Assembly (NCBI GenBank): GCA_038210375.1
Contig: JBBQWT010000018.1
Span: forward strand, 5,644 to 69,643
From: JBBQWT01 sp038210375
GTDB taxonomy: Bacteria; Acidobacteriota; Terriglobia; Terriglobales; Acidobacteriaceae
DNA length: 64,000 nt
Direction of reading: 5' to 3'
Shown: positions 25,875 to 35,089 of the stretch, piece by piece
Layout of the letters: every line of letters starts with the position of its first letter
Numbering within the stretch: position 1 is the first letter of the stretch
Translations under genes and position numbers: made by a program
The notes under the pieces: model-generated
Databases searched by the model: none
Told to the model about the DNA's origin: nothing
The model's input: the letters and a program-made list of their open reading frames with translations, nothing else

Positions 25875-27683
25875 CTAATCTTCGCCCACCTTCAACACCG
25901 CCAGGAAGGCTTCCTGGGGAATATCCACGCGGCCGATCCGTTTCATGCGCTTCTTGCCTTCCTTCTGTTTTTCCAGCAGTTTACGCTTGCGGCTGATGTC
26001 GCCGCCGTAGCATTTGGCGATCACGTTCTTGCGGATCGCGGTCACGGTCTCGCGGGAAATGATTTTCGCTCCAATCGCCGCCTGGATGGCCACTTCGAAC
26101 ATCTGGCGCGGGATCAACTGCTTCATCTTGGCGGCCAGGGCGCGGCCGCGGTCGTAGGCGAAGTCGCGGTGCACGATGATGGAAAGCGCGTCCACGGGCT
26201 CGCCCGAGACCAGGATGTCGAGCTTCACCATGGGTGATTCCCACATTCCCGACAAATGGTAATCGAGTGACGCGTAGCCGCGGGATACTGATTTCAGCCG
26301 GTCGTAGAAATCCATCACGATCTCGTTGAGCGGCAGCTCGTAGGTGAGCATCACCCGGGTGGGCGTCATGTACTCGAAATTCTTCTGCTTGCCGCGTTTG
26401 TCTTCCACCAGCTTGAGGATGCCGCCCACGTACTCCTCGGTGGTGATGATGGTGGCCATGATCACCGGCTCCTCGATTTTGGCGATCTCGGTGGTGGCCA
26501 CCCAGCGGCTGGGGTTATCCACTTCGAGCACCACGCCGTCGGTGCGGGTGATGCGGTAGCGGACGCCCGGGGCGGTAATGATTAGTTCCAGGTTGAATTC
26601 CCGCTCGAGACGCTCCTGGATGATCTCCATATGGAGCAGGCCCAGGAATCCGCAGCGGAAGCCGAAGCCCAGCGCCACCGAGCTTTCCGGCTCGAACATG
26701 AACGAGGAATCGTTGAGGCGAAGTTTTTCGAGGGCCTCGCGCAGCTGAGTGTGCTGGTGCGAATCCACGGTGTAAAGACCGGCAAAGACCATGGGCTTGA
26801 TTTCTTCAAAACCGGGCAGGGGTTCGCTGGCGGGGCGGTTCTCATCGGTGATGGTGTCGCCGATCTTGGTGTCGGAGACGCTCTTGATGTTGGCCATGAG
26901 AAAGCCGACTTCACCGGCAGTGAGTTCCGCGATCTCCACCGGCTTAGGCGTGAGCACGCCCAGGGTTTCGATCTCGAAAACGTGCCCGTTCCACCACAGG
27001 CGAATTTTTTGCCCCACCCTCATCGTCCCCTGGAAGATGCGGACCAGCACCACCACGCCACGATACGGGTCAAACCACGAATCAAAGATGAGGGCCTGCA
27101 GCGGGGCATCGGGCGAGCCCTTGGGCGCGGGTAGCCGCCGCACGATGGCTTCCAGCACGTCGGGCACGCCCAGGCCGGTCTTGGCGCTCACCGGCAGGGC
27201 GTCAGTCGAATCGATGCCGATGGTCTGCTCGATCATGTCGCGGGTGCGCTCGATATCGGCGCTGGGCAGATCGATCTTATTGATGACGGGGATGATGTCG
27301 AGGCCGTTGTTGATGGCGAGATAAGCGTTGGCCAAGGTCTGGGCTTCCACTCCCTGGGAGGCATCGACCACCAGCAGCGCGCCCTCGCAGGCGGCCAGGG
27401 AGCGCGACACCTCGTAGGAAAAATCCACGTGCCCGGGCGTGTCAATGAGGTTGAGTTGATAGGTGAGGCCATCGCCGGCGGTGTACATCATGCGCACGGC
27501 GTGGGCCTTGATGGTGATGCCGCGCTCGCGTTCGAGGTCCATGTCGTCGAGCACCTGGGCCTGCATATCGCGCAGCGACACCGAGCCGGTCAACTCCAGC
27601 AGGCGGTCGGAGAGCGTGGATTTGCCATGATCGATGTGGGCAATAATGGCAAAATTTCGGATGCGGCTGATGCTGGAATCCAT
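25875..27683 (-). CDS. lepA: elongation factor 4 (LepA)
   Basis: Ribosome-bound back-translocase GTPase, 602 residues, full length. G motifs: IIAHIDHGKSTLSDRLLE (G1), RERGITIKAHAV (G2), DTPGHVDFSYEVSRSLAACEGALLVVDASQG (G3), NKIDLPSAD (G4). Domains II-IV follow, and the LepA-specific C-terminus ends YGGDISRKRKLLEKQKEGKKRMK then VDIPQEAFLAVLKVG. It is divergent from the FHA-GAF-phosphatase gene, with about 250 bases between. Confidence 0.97.
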   Translation of the reverse strand: MDSSISRIRNFAIIAHIDHGKSTLSDRLLELTGSVSLRDMQAQVLDDMDLERERGITIKAHAVRMMYTAGDGLTYQLNLIDTPGHVDFSYEVSRSLAACEGALLVVDASQGVEAQTLANAYLAINNGLDIIPVINKIDLPSADIERTRDMIEQTIGIDSTDALPVSAKTGLGVPDVLEAIVRRLPAPKGSPDAPLQALIFDSWFDPYRGVVVLVRIFQGTMRVGQKIRLWWNGHVFEIETLGVLTPKPVEIAELTAGEVGFLMANIKSVSDTKIGDTITDENRPASEPLPGFEEIKPMVFAGLYTVDSHQHTQLREALEKLRLNDSSFMFEPESSVALGFGFRCGFLGLLHMEIIQERLEREFNLELIITAPGVRYRITRTDGVVLEVDNPSRWVATTEIAKIEEPVIMATIITTEEYVGGILKLVEDKRGKQKNFEYMTPTRVMLTYELPLNEIVMDFYDRLKSVSRGYASLDYHLSGMWESPMVKLDILVSGEPVDALSIIVHRDFAYDRGRALAAKMKQLIPRQMFEVAIQAAIGAKIISRETVTAIRKNVIAKCYGGDISRKRKLLEKQKEGKKRMKRIGRVDIPQEAFLAVLKVGED

Positions 27684-27937
27684 TGGGTGGGTGTCATGAT
27701 TTTAACATCGCCGATGCGGACTGAGGGGCGTTCGAGGCGGCGGCGAGAACCGGGTCCTTTTGGCTGGATTCACGATTCAAAACAAGGACGCGGGTGGGGA
27801 AAAGCCAGCAACATCTTACGAAAGTTATCATTTCGGGCAAACACTCGCCCACCCCTCAGCGAAAGGTTTGCTGGGGGTTATTGGAAGTGTTACCCTGTTG
27901 ACTTCCCCCGCTCCCCACAGGAGCTTTCCGGCTTCTT

Positions 27938-29617
27938 ATGAGTAGCCCCAGAACTGCCATCCCGGTCCCATCGTCCGCCAGCGCCCAGCCGGTTGTGGTG
28001 TTCGTGCAGGATAACGAACAGCGCATGTTTACCCTGGGCCCGGACCCCTTTACCGTCGGCCGCAAGCCCGATAAACACCTGGTAATCGCCGATCCGAGGG
28101 TTTCGCGCAACCATGCCGAGATCGTCAAGGTGGGTGCGGAATATTTCGTGGTGGACTTGCAGAGCAAGCACGGCACATTTTTGAACGGCAAGCAGGTCGA
28201 GCGCCACAAGTTGACCCGCAATGACCACCTCGAATTCGGCATGCGCATGGGGCCGCACCTGCTCTTCCACCCCACGGGACACACCAGCGCCGCGCGTGAT
28301 TTTCTCAGCCAGATTTCTTCGATATCGGTACCCGGCTCCGCCTCTGACCTCGAGAAGCTGACCCTTTTTCTGGAAGGCGCCCGCAAGCTCAACACCACCG
28401 GCGCGGTGGACGAAATACTGCTCACCCTGATCGACACCACCCTGCGCCTCACCGGGGCGGAGCGCGGGTACGTCTTCCTGCGCGAAAAAGATGGATCGCT
28501 CAGCCTGGCGGCGGCCCAGACCTCCACCGGGGAAAAGATCACCGAGGCGGGAAATATTTCACGCTCCATTCTCGAAGAAGCGGCGCGATCGGCTTCGGAA
28601 TTCCTGGTGACCGACACCTTGAAATCGAGCACCATCTCGGCGCGGGAAAGCATCGTGATGCATGACATTCGCAGCGTCATCTGCATCCCCCTGCGCAAGA
28701 CCAGCATGAACCAGAAGATCAATCCCAATGAAGCCACCCACCAGCCAACCCAGATATTAGGCATTCTGTACCTCGATAGCCGGCTGGCATCGGGAACCAT
28801 CTCCACGGTGAGCCACGACATTCTGAGCGCGATCGCGACGGAAGCCGCCGCGCTGGTCGAAAACGCATACCTGGCGCGGTCGGAAGAGGCTTCGCGGCGC
28901 TACCAGCAGGAGCTGGATATTGCGGCATCCATCCAGCAGCGGCTCATGGCGGTGACCATTCCCGATTTGCCGTACGTGAAAATCACCGCCCGCAACATGC
29001 CCTGCAAAGATGTAGGAGGCGACTTCTACGACGTGGTGCAGACCGATGAAGGCACCGCCGTGGTGGTGGCCGACGTCAGCGGCAAGGGAATTTCATCGGC
29101 GCTGCTCGCATCCATTCTGCAAGGCATGATCTACTCGCAACTTCTGGCCCACGTGGCGCTGGTCGATGTAGTGGCGGCGGCTAACCGGTTTATCTGCGAG
29201 AAGCAGATTGGCGGCAAGTACGCGACCCTGGTGATCCTGCGTCTGTGTCCCGATGGCAACATGGAGTACGTCAACTGCGGCCACATCTACCCGGCGCTGA
29301 TCAACGCGAAGGGAGTCACGCGCATCGTGGAATCGAACGTCCCCGTGGGATTGCTGCCCAACATGACCTACGTCGGCGGCAAAATCAAGATGAACCAGGA
29401 CGACCGCCTGGTGCTGGTGACCGACGGCGTGACCGAAGCCGAAGATAACACCGGAGAATTTTTTGGCGAGGACGGCCTGGATAACAGTCTGCGCGCGGGA
29501 GCGACGTTTGAAGGCATCTTTGCCGCCCTGCGCCAGTTCTGCGGAGACTGCCCCATGAACGACGATTGCACGGTTCTGGAAATTCACTATCGCGCCGACG
29601 GCGCACCCGTAAATTAG
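27938..29617 (+). CDS. FHA-GAF-PP2C (SpoIIE/RsbU-type) serine phosphatase
   Basis: 559-residue signalling protein. An FHA domain occupies residues 25-105 (FTVGRKPDKHLVIADPRVSRNHAEIV, KHGTFLNG), binding phosphothreonine. A GAF domain follows (about 135-310). The C-terminal PP2C-like phosphatase has the metal aspartates in CKDVGGDFYDVV, VADVSGKGISSALLAS and LVTDGVTEAEDN. It starts ATG or nearby after GAGTAGC-like sequence; the first codon region is not sharply defined. RsbU-type phosphatases dephosphorylate anti-anti-sigma factors; no partner STAS or HATPase gene is adjacent. The PilZ gene follows within 25 bases. Confidence 0.92.
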   Translation: MSSPRTAIPVPSSASAQPVVVFVQDNEQRMFTLGPDPFTVGRKPDKHLVIADPRVSRNHAEIVKVGAEYFVVDLQSKHGTFLNGKQVERHKLTRNDHLEFGMRMGPHLLFHPTGHTSAARDFLSQISSISVPGSASDLEKLTLFLEGARKLNTTGAVDEILLTLIDTTLRLTGAERGYVFLREKDGSLSLAAAQTSTGEKITEAGNISRSILEEAARSASEFLVTDTLKSSTISARESIVMHDIRSVICIPLRKTSMNQKINPNEATHQPTQILGILYLDSRLASGTISTVSHDILSAIATEAAALVENAYLARSEEASRRYQQELDIAASIQQRLMAVTIPDLPYVKITARNMPCKDVGGDFYDVVQTDEGTAVVVADVSGKGISSALLASILQGMIYSQLLAHVALVDVVAAANRFICEKQIGGKYATLVILRLCPDGNMEYVNCGHIYPALINAKGVTRIVESNVPVGLLPNMTYVGGKIKMNQDDRLVLVTDGVTEAEDNTGEFFGEDGLDNSLRAGATFEGIFAALRQFCGDCPMNDDCTVLEIHYRADGAPVN

Positions 29618-29640
29618 AGGTCAATAAAGAGAGGTCGGTT

Positions 29641-29964
29641 ATGGCAGGAAGCGAACAGCGAAACTCGCAGCGGTTGGATATGTCACTGCCGGTCACGGTC
29701 AGGTATGCCAACGGCGGGTTTCATGAAATCGAGACTCAAACCCGGAACGTGAGCACGCAAGGGGTCCTGCTGGAACTCGACAGCGACCTGAAAACCGGCG
29801 CCAGCATTGAATTCACCTTGACCCTGCCTCCGGAAGTGACTATGTCGGAAAGCATTCGCGTACGCTGCCTGGGCCGCGTGGTGCGCGTGGCGGCGCCCGA
29901 CCAAAAGGAAAAAATCACCATCGCCGCCACCATCGACCAGTACGACTTTGTCGCCGACTCCTAA
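29641..29964 (+). CDS. PilZ-domain protein
   Basis: 107 residues with a PilZ fold: QRLDMSLPVTVRYANGGFHEIETQTRNVSTQGVLLELDSDL contains the R...(D/N)xSxxG pattern, here RNVSTQGVLLEL. The classical upstream RxxxR is not clear, so c-di-GMP binding is uncertain. ATG 29641 follows GAGAGGTCGGTT. It lies just downstream of the phosphatase gene and its end overlaps the next frame by about 17 bases, suggesting an operon. Confidence 0.78.
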   Translation: MAGSEQRNSQRLDMSLPVTVRYANGGFHEIETQTRNVSTQGVLLELDSDLKTGASIEFTLTLPPEVTMSESIRVRCLGRVVRVAAPDQKEKITIAATIDQYDFVADS

Positions 29965-31243
29965 CCTGCCGCCGCGATTTCCCCATTCCGCCCGGCCATT
30001 CCCATCGAGCCAGAGACGCGGACGATGGCGCTCATTGCCCCTCCCTCACCAGTGTTTGCTTCTCGGCGTGATCTTTATTTTCACGGTCGGCCACGCATGT
30101 CTCCTGATTGGCCAAACTTCGACGGCGCCGCAATCGTCGTCCCGCCAGGTCTCCCAGACCAGCCCGGTCGAACCCAATCCCATCGGCGACGTGCAGGCTT
30201 CGGATGCGATCGTCAAAGGCTCGGTCACCATGGCTGGCACTGGCGTCAGCGTGATGAGCGGAGCATCCATCACGTCGGTCAAGGGCGCGGCCACGTTGCG
30301 CCTGCGCCGTGGCGGTGAGGTCAGGGTGTGCGCCCCAACGACGTTGACGGTTACCGCGTCGAAAAACGAACGCGAGTTGTTGATGAGCATGAACGTGGGC
30401 GCTCTGGAGGCCAACTACACGCGGGCGGCGGGCGCCGACTCGATCGTGACCCCTGATTTCCGGCTGCTGCTGGCCGGACCGGGAACGTTTCACCTGGCCA
30501 TCAGCGCGGACATCCGCGGAAATACCTGCCTGCGCACCCTGCCGGGAAACTTGTCGTCGGTCATCGTCTCCGAGCTTTCCGGGGAAGGCGTGTACCAGCT
30601 CAAGCCTGAAGAATTAGTGGTGTTCCACGAAGGCCGAATGGCTGACGCATCCACGCAAGCGCCGGCCGGTTGCGGATGCGCGGCCCCGGTCATCTCGGCG
30701 CCTGTCCCCTCGGCTCCGCCTCCCGCCGCGCCGCCGGCGGGGACCATTTCCGCCCCCGGACCCGGCGCGGTTACCGGCACCGGTCTCGAAGCCAACGCTG
30801 GAGCGACGCCTGCGTCGCGGCCCGGCGAAACCCACGTGGAAGTTGATGTGCCTTTCGTGTTCCGCGGCACTGCGCCTTCGCCTACCGCGCCGCCGGGAAT
30901 TTCGAGTGCCGCGCCCGGTAGCGCCCAGGGAAATCGAGGTGCCCCCGCCAAGCTGATGAGCTCGGGCGTATTGAAGCCGGTACCGTGCGAGCTGCTGTCT
31001 CCGCTGTTGCCGACCTGGGAATGCCGAGCCATGGTGGCGTTGAACCACCCGCCCCCTGCGTTGTCCCGTCCGGGACCTTCTAGCGCGGCGGGGAATTCCA
31101 TTCCAGCCGCAGCCCCGGCAACTTTGCCGGGACCCAAGTCAACTGTTCAGCGAAGCCAGAACAAACCTGCAGGTTCCGCCGGGAAGCGCCGCCGGATGCG
31201 CAACCGCAAGAAAAAGGCTGAAGAACCGCCCCTAAACCGTTGA
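29948..31243 (+). CDS. FecR-like/proline-rich secreted protein
   Basis: About 431 residues. A hydrophobic signal or anchor (CLLLGVIFIFTVGHACLLIG, residues 36-55) is followed by a FecR-like beta-rich region: VMSGASITSVKGAATLRLRRGGEVRVCAPTTLTV and a domain to about residue 220. After residue 235 the chain is Pro/Ala/Gly-rich, and the C-terminus is very basic (GKRRRMRNRKKKAEE). The start is not certain: TTG 29948 opens the frame, but any later start would need to keep the hydrophobic segment. FecR-type domains sense stress at the envelope; nothing else points to function. Confidence 0.55.
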   Translation: MSPTPNLPPRFPHSARPFPSSQRRGRWRSLPLPHQCLLLGVIFIFTVGHACLLIGQTSTAPQSSSRQVSQTSPVEPNPIGDVQASDAIVKGSVTMAGTGVSVMSGASITSVKGAATLRLRRGGEVRVCAPTTLTVTASKNERELLMSMNVGALEANYTRAAGADSIVTPDFRLLLAGPGTFHLAISADIRGNTCLRTLPGNLSSVIVSELSGEGVYQLKPEELVVFHEGRMADASTQAPAGCGCAAPVISAPVPSAPPPAAPPAGTISAPGPGAVTGTGLEANAGATPASRPGETHVEVDVPFVFRGTAPSPTAPPGISSAAPGSAQGNRGAPAKLMSSGVLKPVPCELLSPLLPTWECRAMVALNHPPPALSRPGPSSAAGNSIPAAAPATLPGPKSTVQRSQNKPAGSAGKRRRMRNRKKKAEEPPLNR

Positions 31244-31343
31244 AAACGAAATAATTCCAACCCAGGATTGCCATTAGTCGTAAAAGCCCGTTTAATTTCA
31301 GAAACCTTTTCTAATGGCGGAGCGTCTATACTTAGAGTCTCCC

Positions 31344-32243
31344 ATGTCCAGTTCCGCCTTAAATCCGGGATCGCCCAAGGTTCCACGATCCGCGGCTCCC
31401 GCTCCGCGTCACGAAATTCTGCCGACGCTGTTCGGTGATGGTTACGGAACTTATAAAGTCAGACCTAATAACTTTCTCTATTCTGTGGTGCTTCATGTGC
31501 TGGCGGGGACCATGCTGTTCCTTCTGGCCACGTTGGTGGTGAAGAGCCCGGCGATGCAGCCTCCACAGGTTGTGCAGACCGTGACCGAACTCAGCCCCTA
31601 CATCATGCCGCCATCCAAGACCACTTCGGGCGGGGGCGGCGGCGGCGGCGATCGCGATAAATTGGCCGCGCCCAAAGGCGTGCTGCCCAAATTTTCACTG
31701 AAGCCGCAAATCGTTCCACCCGCGGTGGTCATACGCAACGATCATCCCAAGCTGGCGGTTGAGCCCACCGTAGTGGTTCCGCCGGAAATCAAGATGGCGC
31801 ATGTGGGCGCGATTGGCGATCCGTTTGGCCTGCCCGGCCCTCCCTCCAACGGCACCGGGAGTGGCGGCGGCATCGGCTCGGGGAGTGGCGGCGGTGTCGG
31901 TTCGGGAAGCGGCAACGGCGTGGGACCGGGCAGCGGCGGCGGCATCGGCGGCGGCGTGTTTCGCGTGGGCGGCGGAGTCAGCGCGCCGGTACCGACGTAC
32001 TCGCCGGACCCTGAATTTTCCGAGGAAGCACGCAAGGCCAAGCACCAGGGAGTCGTCATCGTAAACGTGATCGTCGGCCCCGACGGACGCGCGCATGAAA
32101 TGCGGGTCGTGCAACCACTCGGACTGGGTCTCGATGAAAAGGCTATCGAAGCCGTGCGCCAGTGGAAGTTCGAGCCCGCCCGCAAAGATGGCCGCCCAGT
32201 CGCGGTTGCGGTAAACATCGAAGTCACCTTCCGTCTCTATTAA
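31344..32243 (+). CDS. TonB-family energy transducer, copy 1
   Basis: 299 residues. Cytosolic N-terminus with LPTLFGDGYGTYKVRPNN, one membrane segment (FLYSVVLHVLAGTMLFLLATLVV), a long Gly/Ser-rich periplasmic spacer (GSGGGIGSGSGGGVGSG), and a TonB C-terminal domain (PDPEFSEEARKAKHQGVVIVNVIVGPDGRAHEMRVVQPLGLGLDEKAIEAVRQWKFEPA split by the usual strands). The usual proline-rich spacer is replaced by glycine. ATG 31344 gives the conserved MSSSALNPG start. A near-identical second copy follows, frameshifted. Partners ExbB/ExbD are not adjacent. Confidence 0.85.
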   Translation: MSSSALNPGSPKVPRSAAPAPRHEILPTLFGDGYGTYKVRPNNFLYSVVLHVLAGTMLFLLATLVVKSPAMQPPQVVQTVTELSPYIMPPSKTTSGGGGGGGDRDKLAAPKGVLPKFSLKPQIVPPAVVIRNDHPKLAVEPTVVVPPEIKMAHVGAIGDPFGLPGPPSNGTGSGGGIGSGSGGGVGSGSGNGVGPGSGGGIGGGVFRVGGGVSAPVPTYSPDPEFSEEARKAKHQGVVIVNVIVGPDGRAHEMRVVQPLGLGLDEKAIEAVRQWKFEPARKDGRPVAVAVNIEVTFRLY

Positions 32244-32324
32244 ACCGCTCTGCCAGGCGGCTCTCCATTATTTCGGCAAAATGTTTTGGAACTTTTTTGC
32301 CCACCCCGAAGTCTGTAGGGTGAA

Positions 32325-33205
32325 ATGGAAAATTTCCCGCACCCATCGAAACCCTCGCACCCCTCAGAATTCTCTGCCTCCGAAGCTTCGCGACCTTTGA
32401 TTCTGCCTACGCTTTTCGGCGCCGGCTATGGCGGCTACCAGGCCAAGCCCAATAATTGGCTTCGGCAGGCCTGCATTTTATCGCCGGTGCGGTGCTGTTC
32501 CTGGTGGCCACCGTGGTGGTAAAGAACCCCGTCGCCCGTCCTTTACAGGCTTCACCCGTAGTTTCTCTTCCGCGCTACATCCCTTCGCAGGGGGGACACG
32601 GCGGGGGCGGGGACCACGATCGCAATCCCGCGTCGCAAGGCGTTCTTCCCCGGTTATCGCTTGATCCGCAAATTGTGCCTCCGGCGGCGGTGGTGCGGAA
32701 CCAGGATCCCAAACTAGCCATGGAACCCACCATCGTGGCTCCACCTGAGATCAAAGTTTCGCACCTGGGACCGCTGGGTGATCCGTTTGGAGTTCCCGGC
32801 CCGCCTTCCAATGGACCCGGGAGCCACGGCGGCATTGGTCCTGGAGACAACGGCGGTGTGGGCCCAGGTTCTACTCCCGGCGCGGGTCCATTTCCGGGCA
32901 GCGGATGCTGCGGCGTTCCGTTCCGCGTTGGCGGAGGAGTGAGCGCGCCGTTTCCAATTTATGCGCCAGACCCGGAGTTCACCGACGACGCCCGCAAGTC
33001 AAAACACCAGGGAGTGGTGATTCTTCAAGTGGTCATCGGGGCCGATGGTCGAGCGCACAACATGCGCGTGGTGCAGCCACTGGGTCTAGGGCTGGACCAA
33101 AAAGCGGTTGAGGCCGTGGGCCAGTGGAAATTCGAGCCCGCGCGCAAAGACGGCCGTGCGGTGCCGGTCGCGGTGAACATCGAAGTCACTTTCCGTTTGT
33201 TCTAG
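32325..33205 (+). pseudogene. TonB-family energy transducer, copy 2, frameshifted
   Basis: Tandem paralogue of the preceding gene. The first frame reads LPTLFGAGYGGYQAKPNNW and then goes out of frame; homology resumes in another frame at 32456 (ASAGLHFIAGAVLFLVATVVV) and continues to the end FRLF at 33205. Alignment with copy 1 fits loss of one TTGG from a doubled TTGG near 32456-32460 (a four-base deletion). The rest is open and well conserved, so this is recent decay, a phase-variable switch or a sequencing error. Confidence 0.8.
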
Positions 33206-33300
33206 GCACTTCGCTACTTCCCACTATCCCGCGATTACCGGGCGCCTCTGCGCGGGTCACGTATAATCCGCCTCAATGCAAGTTTGAGGGGAGCACACAA

Positions 33301-34047
33301 ATGGCAGGAGTTTCCGGCCGGGTGGCGGTGGTGACCGGCGCGTCGCAGGGCATCGGGCGCGCGTGCGCGCTCAGGTTCGCAGCCGCAGGCGCGAGCGTCG
33401 CGGTGGCGGCGCGTAACCAGGAAAAATTGGATTCGCTGGTTGCCGAGATCACGGCCGCCGGCGGCGTCGCCCGCGCCTTCAAGATGGATGTGGGCAGCCA
33501 GGCCGAAGTGCAAGCGGGTTTTAAGGCCATCATCAGCGAGTTTGGAAAGATCGATATTCTGCTGAACAACGCCGGCATCACTCGCGACCAGCTCGCCATG
33601 CGCATGAAGATGGATGACTGGGACAGCGTGCTGCAAACCAACCTTACCGGGCCCTTCCTGTGTTCGCAGCAGGTCATCGCGCCCATGCTCCGGCAGCGCT
33701 GGGGACGCATCATCAATGTCACCAGTATTTTCGGGCAGACGGGACAGGCGGGCCAGGCAAACTACTCCGCGTCCAAAGCAGGATTGATCGGACTCACCAT
33801 GGCGCTGGCCCGCGAATTGGCCTCGCGCAGCATCACCGTCAACGCCATCGCTCCGGGATTCATCGAGACCGCTATGACCGAATCGCTTTCCGCGGAGCTG
33901 CGCGAGAAGGTGAATACCATGATCCCCCTGGGACACCCGGGTGCGGACGCCGACATTGCCCACGCCGCACTTTATCTGGCTTCAGAAGAAGCGGGATACA
34001 TCACCGGGCACGTGCTCAAGGTCAATGGCGGCATGTTAATGGGGTAG
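33301..34047 (+). CDS. fabG: 3-oxoacyl-ACP reductase, FabG-type SDR
   Basis: 248-residue classical short-chain dehydrogenase. Cofactor motif TGASQGIGRACALRF, NNAG at residues 85-90 and the catalytic set Asn (QTNLTGPF), Ser (VTSIFGQTG), YSASKAG (Tyr/Lys). The C-terminus YITGHVLKVNGGMLMG matches FabG, which reduces 3-oxoacyl-ACP in fatty acid synthesis. ATG 33301 follows GAGGGGAGCACACAA. No other fab genes are in the window, so other substrates remain possible. Confidence 0.85.
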   Translation: MAGVSGRVAVVTGASQGIGRACALRFAAAGASVAVAARNQEKLDSLVAEITAAGGVARAFKMDVGSQAEVQAGFKAIISEFGKIDILLNNAGITRDQLAMRMKMDDWDSVLQTNLTGPFLCSQQVIAPMLRQRWGRIINVTSIFGQTGQAGQANYSASKAGLIGLTMALARELASRSITVNAIAPGFIETAMTESLSAELREKVNTMIPLGHPGADADIAHAALYLASEEAGYITGHVLKVNGGMLMG

Positions 34048-34162
34048 TTTTCATCCTGTTTTCATCTTCAGAGTGGTACGCTTCAACAATGTCCCCATCG
34101 TAAAACAGCAGCCGGTTGAAAACGGCGATTAGTAAAATCAATAAGCGGCTCAACGAAAATCA

Positions 34163-35089
34163 ATGGATGCGGCAATTCAGGTCAGCGGCCTGATAAAAAA
34201 ATTCGGCGGCAAACTTGCCCTTGATCAGGTCTCGCTGGAGCTGCGGCAGGGCGAGGTGCTGGGATTGCTGGGCCCCAACGGCGCCGGGAAATCGACCACG
34301 GTGCGCGCCATCCTGGGCCGGGTACGGCCTGATGCGGGCACGATCTCCGTGCTAGGCACGGTGGTAAGGCCGGGCGTCAGCAATCGCGACCTGGGATACA
34401 TTCCGCAGGAAATTGCACTCTACCCGCTGCTTACTGCGCGCGAAAACCTGGGCGCCTTCGCCCGCTACCAGGGCGTCCCCGCGGACAAGTTGCACGAGGC
34501 CGTCGAATGGGGACTGGAATGGGCGGCTTTGCAGGACCGCGCCGGCGATCAAACCAAGACCTTTTCCGGGGGCATGAAGCGCCGGCTCAATATGGCGGCG
34601 GGCATGATCCACAGGCCGCGCATCGTCTTGATGGATGAGCCCACCGTAGGCATCGATCCGCAATCGCGCGAGCGCGTGTACGAGATGATCGAAGGCCTGC
34701 GCCGCGACGGCGCCTCGATGATTTACACCACTCACTACATGGAAGAAGCGGAGCGCCTTTGTGATCGCATCGCCATCATCGATCATGGCAAGACCATGGC
34801 CATGGGAACCAAGGACGAGCTGGTCAGCCGGGTGCTGGGCGATGATCGCTCGCTGCTGCTGGAACTGGGCAGCGAGCCCGATAGCCAGTTGAGCGCGCTG
34901 CTGCAAAATTTAGGCGGCAAGGTCACGGGAAAGAGCGTGCGATTTGCGGTCACCCGTCCCAGCGAACAGATTGCCGAGGTGCTGCGCGAATGCAGCGCGC
35001 GCAACGCAACCGTGCGCGATCTCACCCTCAAGTCGCACAGCCTGGAGGCGGTTTTTCTGCAGCTCACCGGCCGGGAGTTACGCGAATGA
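34163..35089 (+). CDS. ABC-2 exporter ATPase
   Basis: 308-residue ATP-binding protein of the DrrA/CcmA type. Walker A GLLGPNGAGKSTTVRAIL, Q-loop YIPQEIALYP, signature TFSGGMKRRLNMAAGMIHRP, Walker B VLMDEPTVGIDP and the H-loop in YTTHYMEEAERL. A C-terminal extension of about 80 residues is typical for exporters of drugs or lipids. The stop overlaps the start of the permease gene by four bases (ATGA), so the two form a transcriptional unit. Confidence 0.92.
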   Translation: MDAAIQVSGLIKKFGGKLALDQVSLELRQGEVLGLLGPNGAGKSTTVRAILGRVRPDAGTISVLGTVVRPGVSNRDLGYIPQEIALYPLLTARENLGAFARYQGVPADKLHEAVEWGLEWAALQDRAGDQTKTFSGGMKRRLNMAAGMIHRPRIVLMDEPTVGIDPQSRERVYEMIEGLRRDGASMIYTTHYMEEAERLCDRIAIIDHGKTMAMGTKDELVSRVLGDDRSLLLELGSEPDSQLSALLQNLGGKVTGKSVRFAVTRPSEQIAEVLRECSARNATVRDLTLKSHSLEAVFLQLTGRELRE

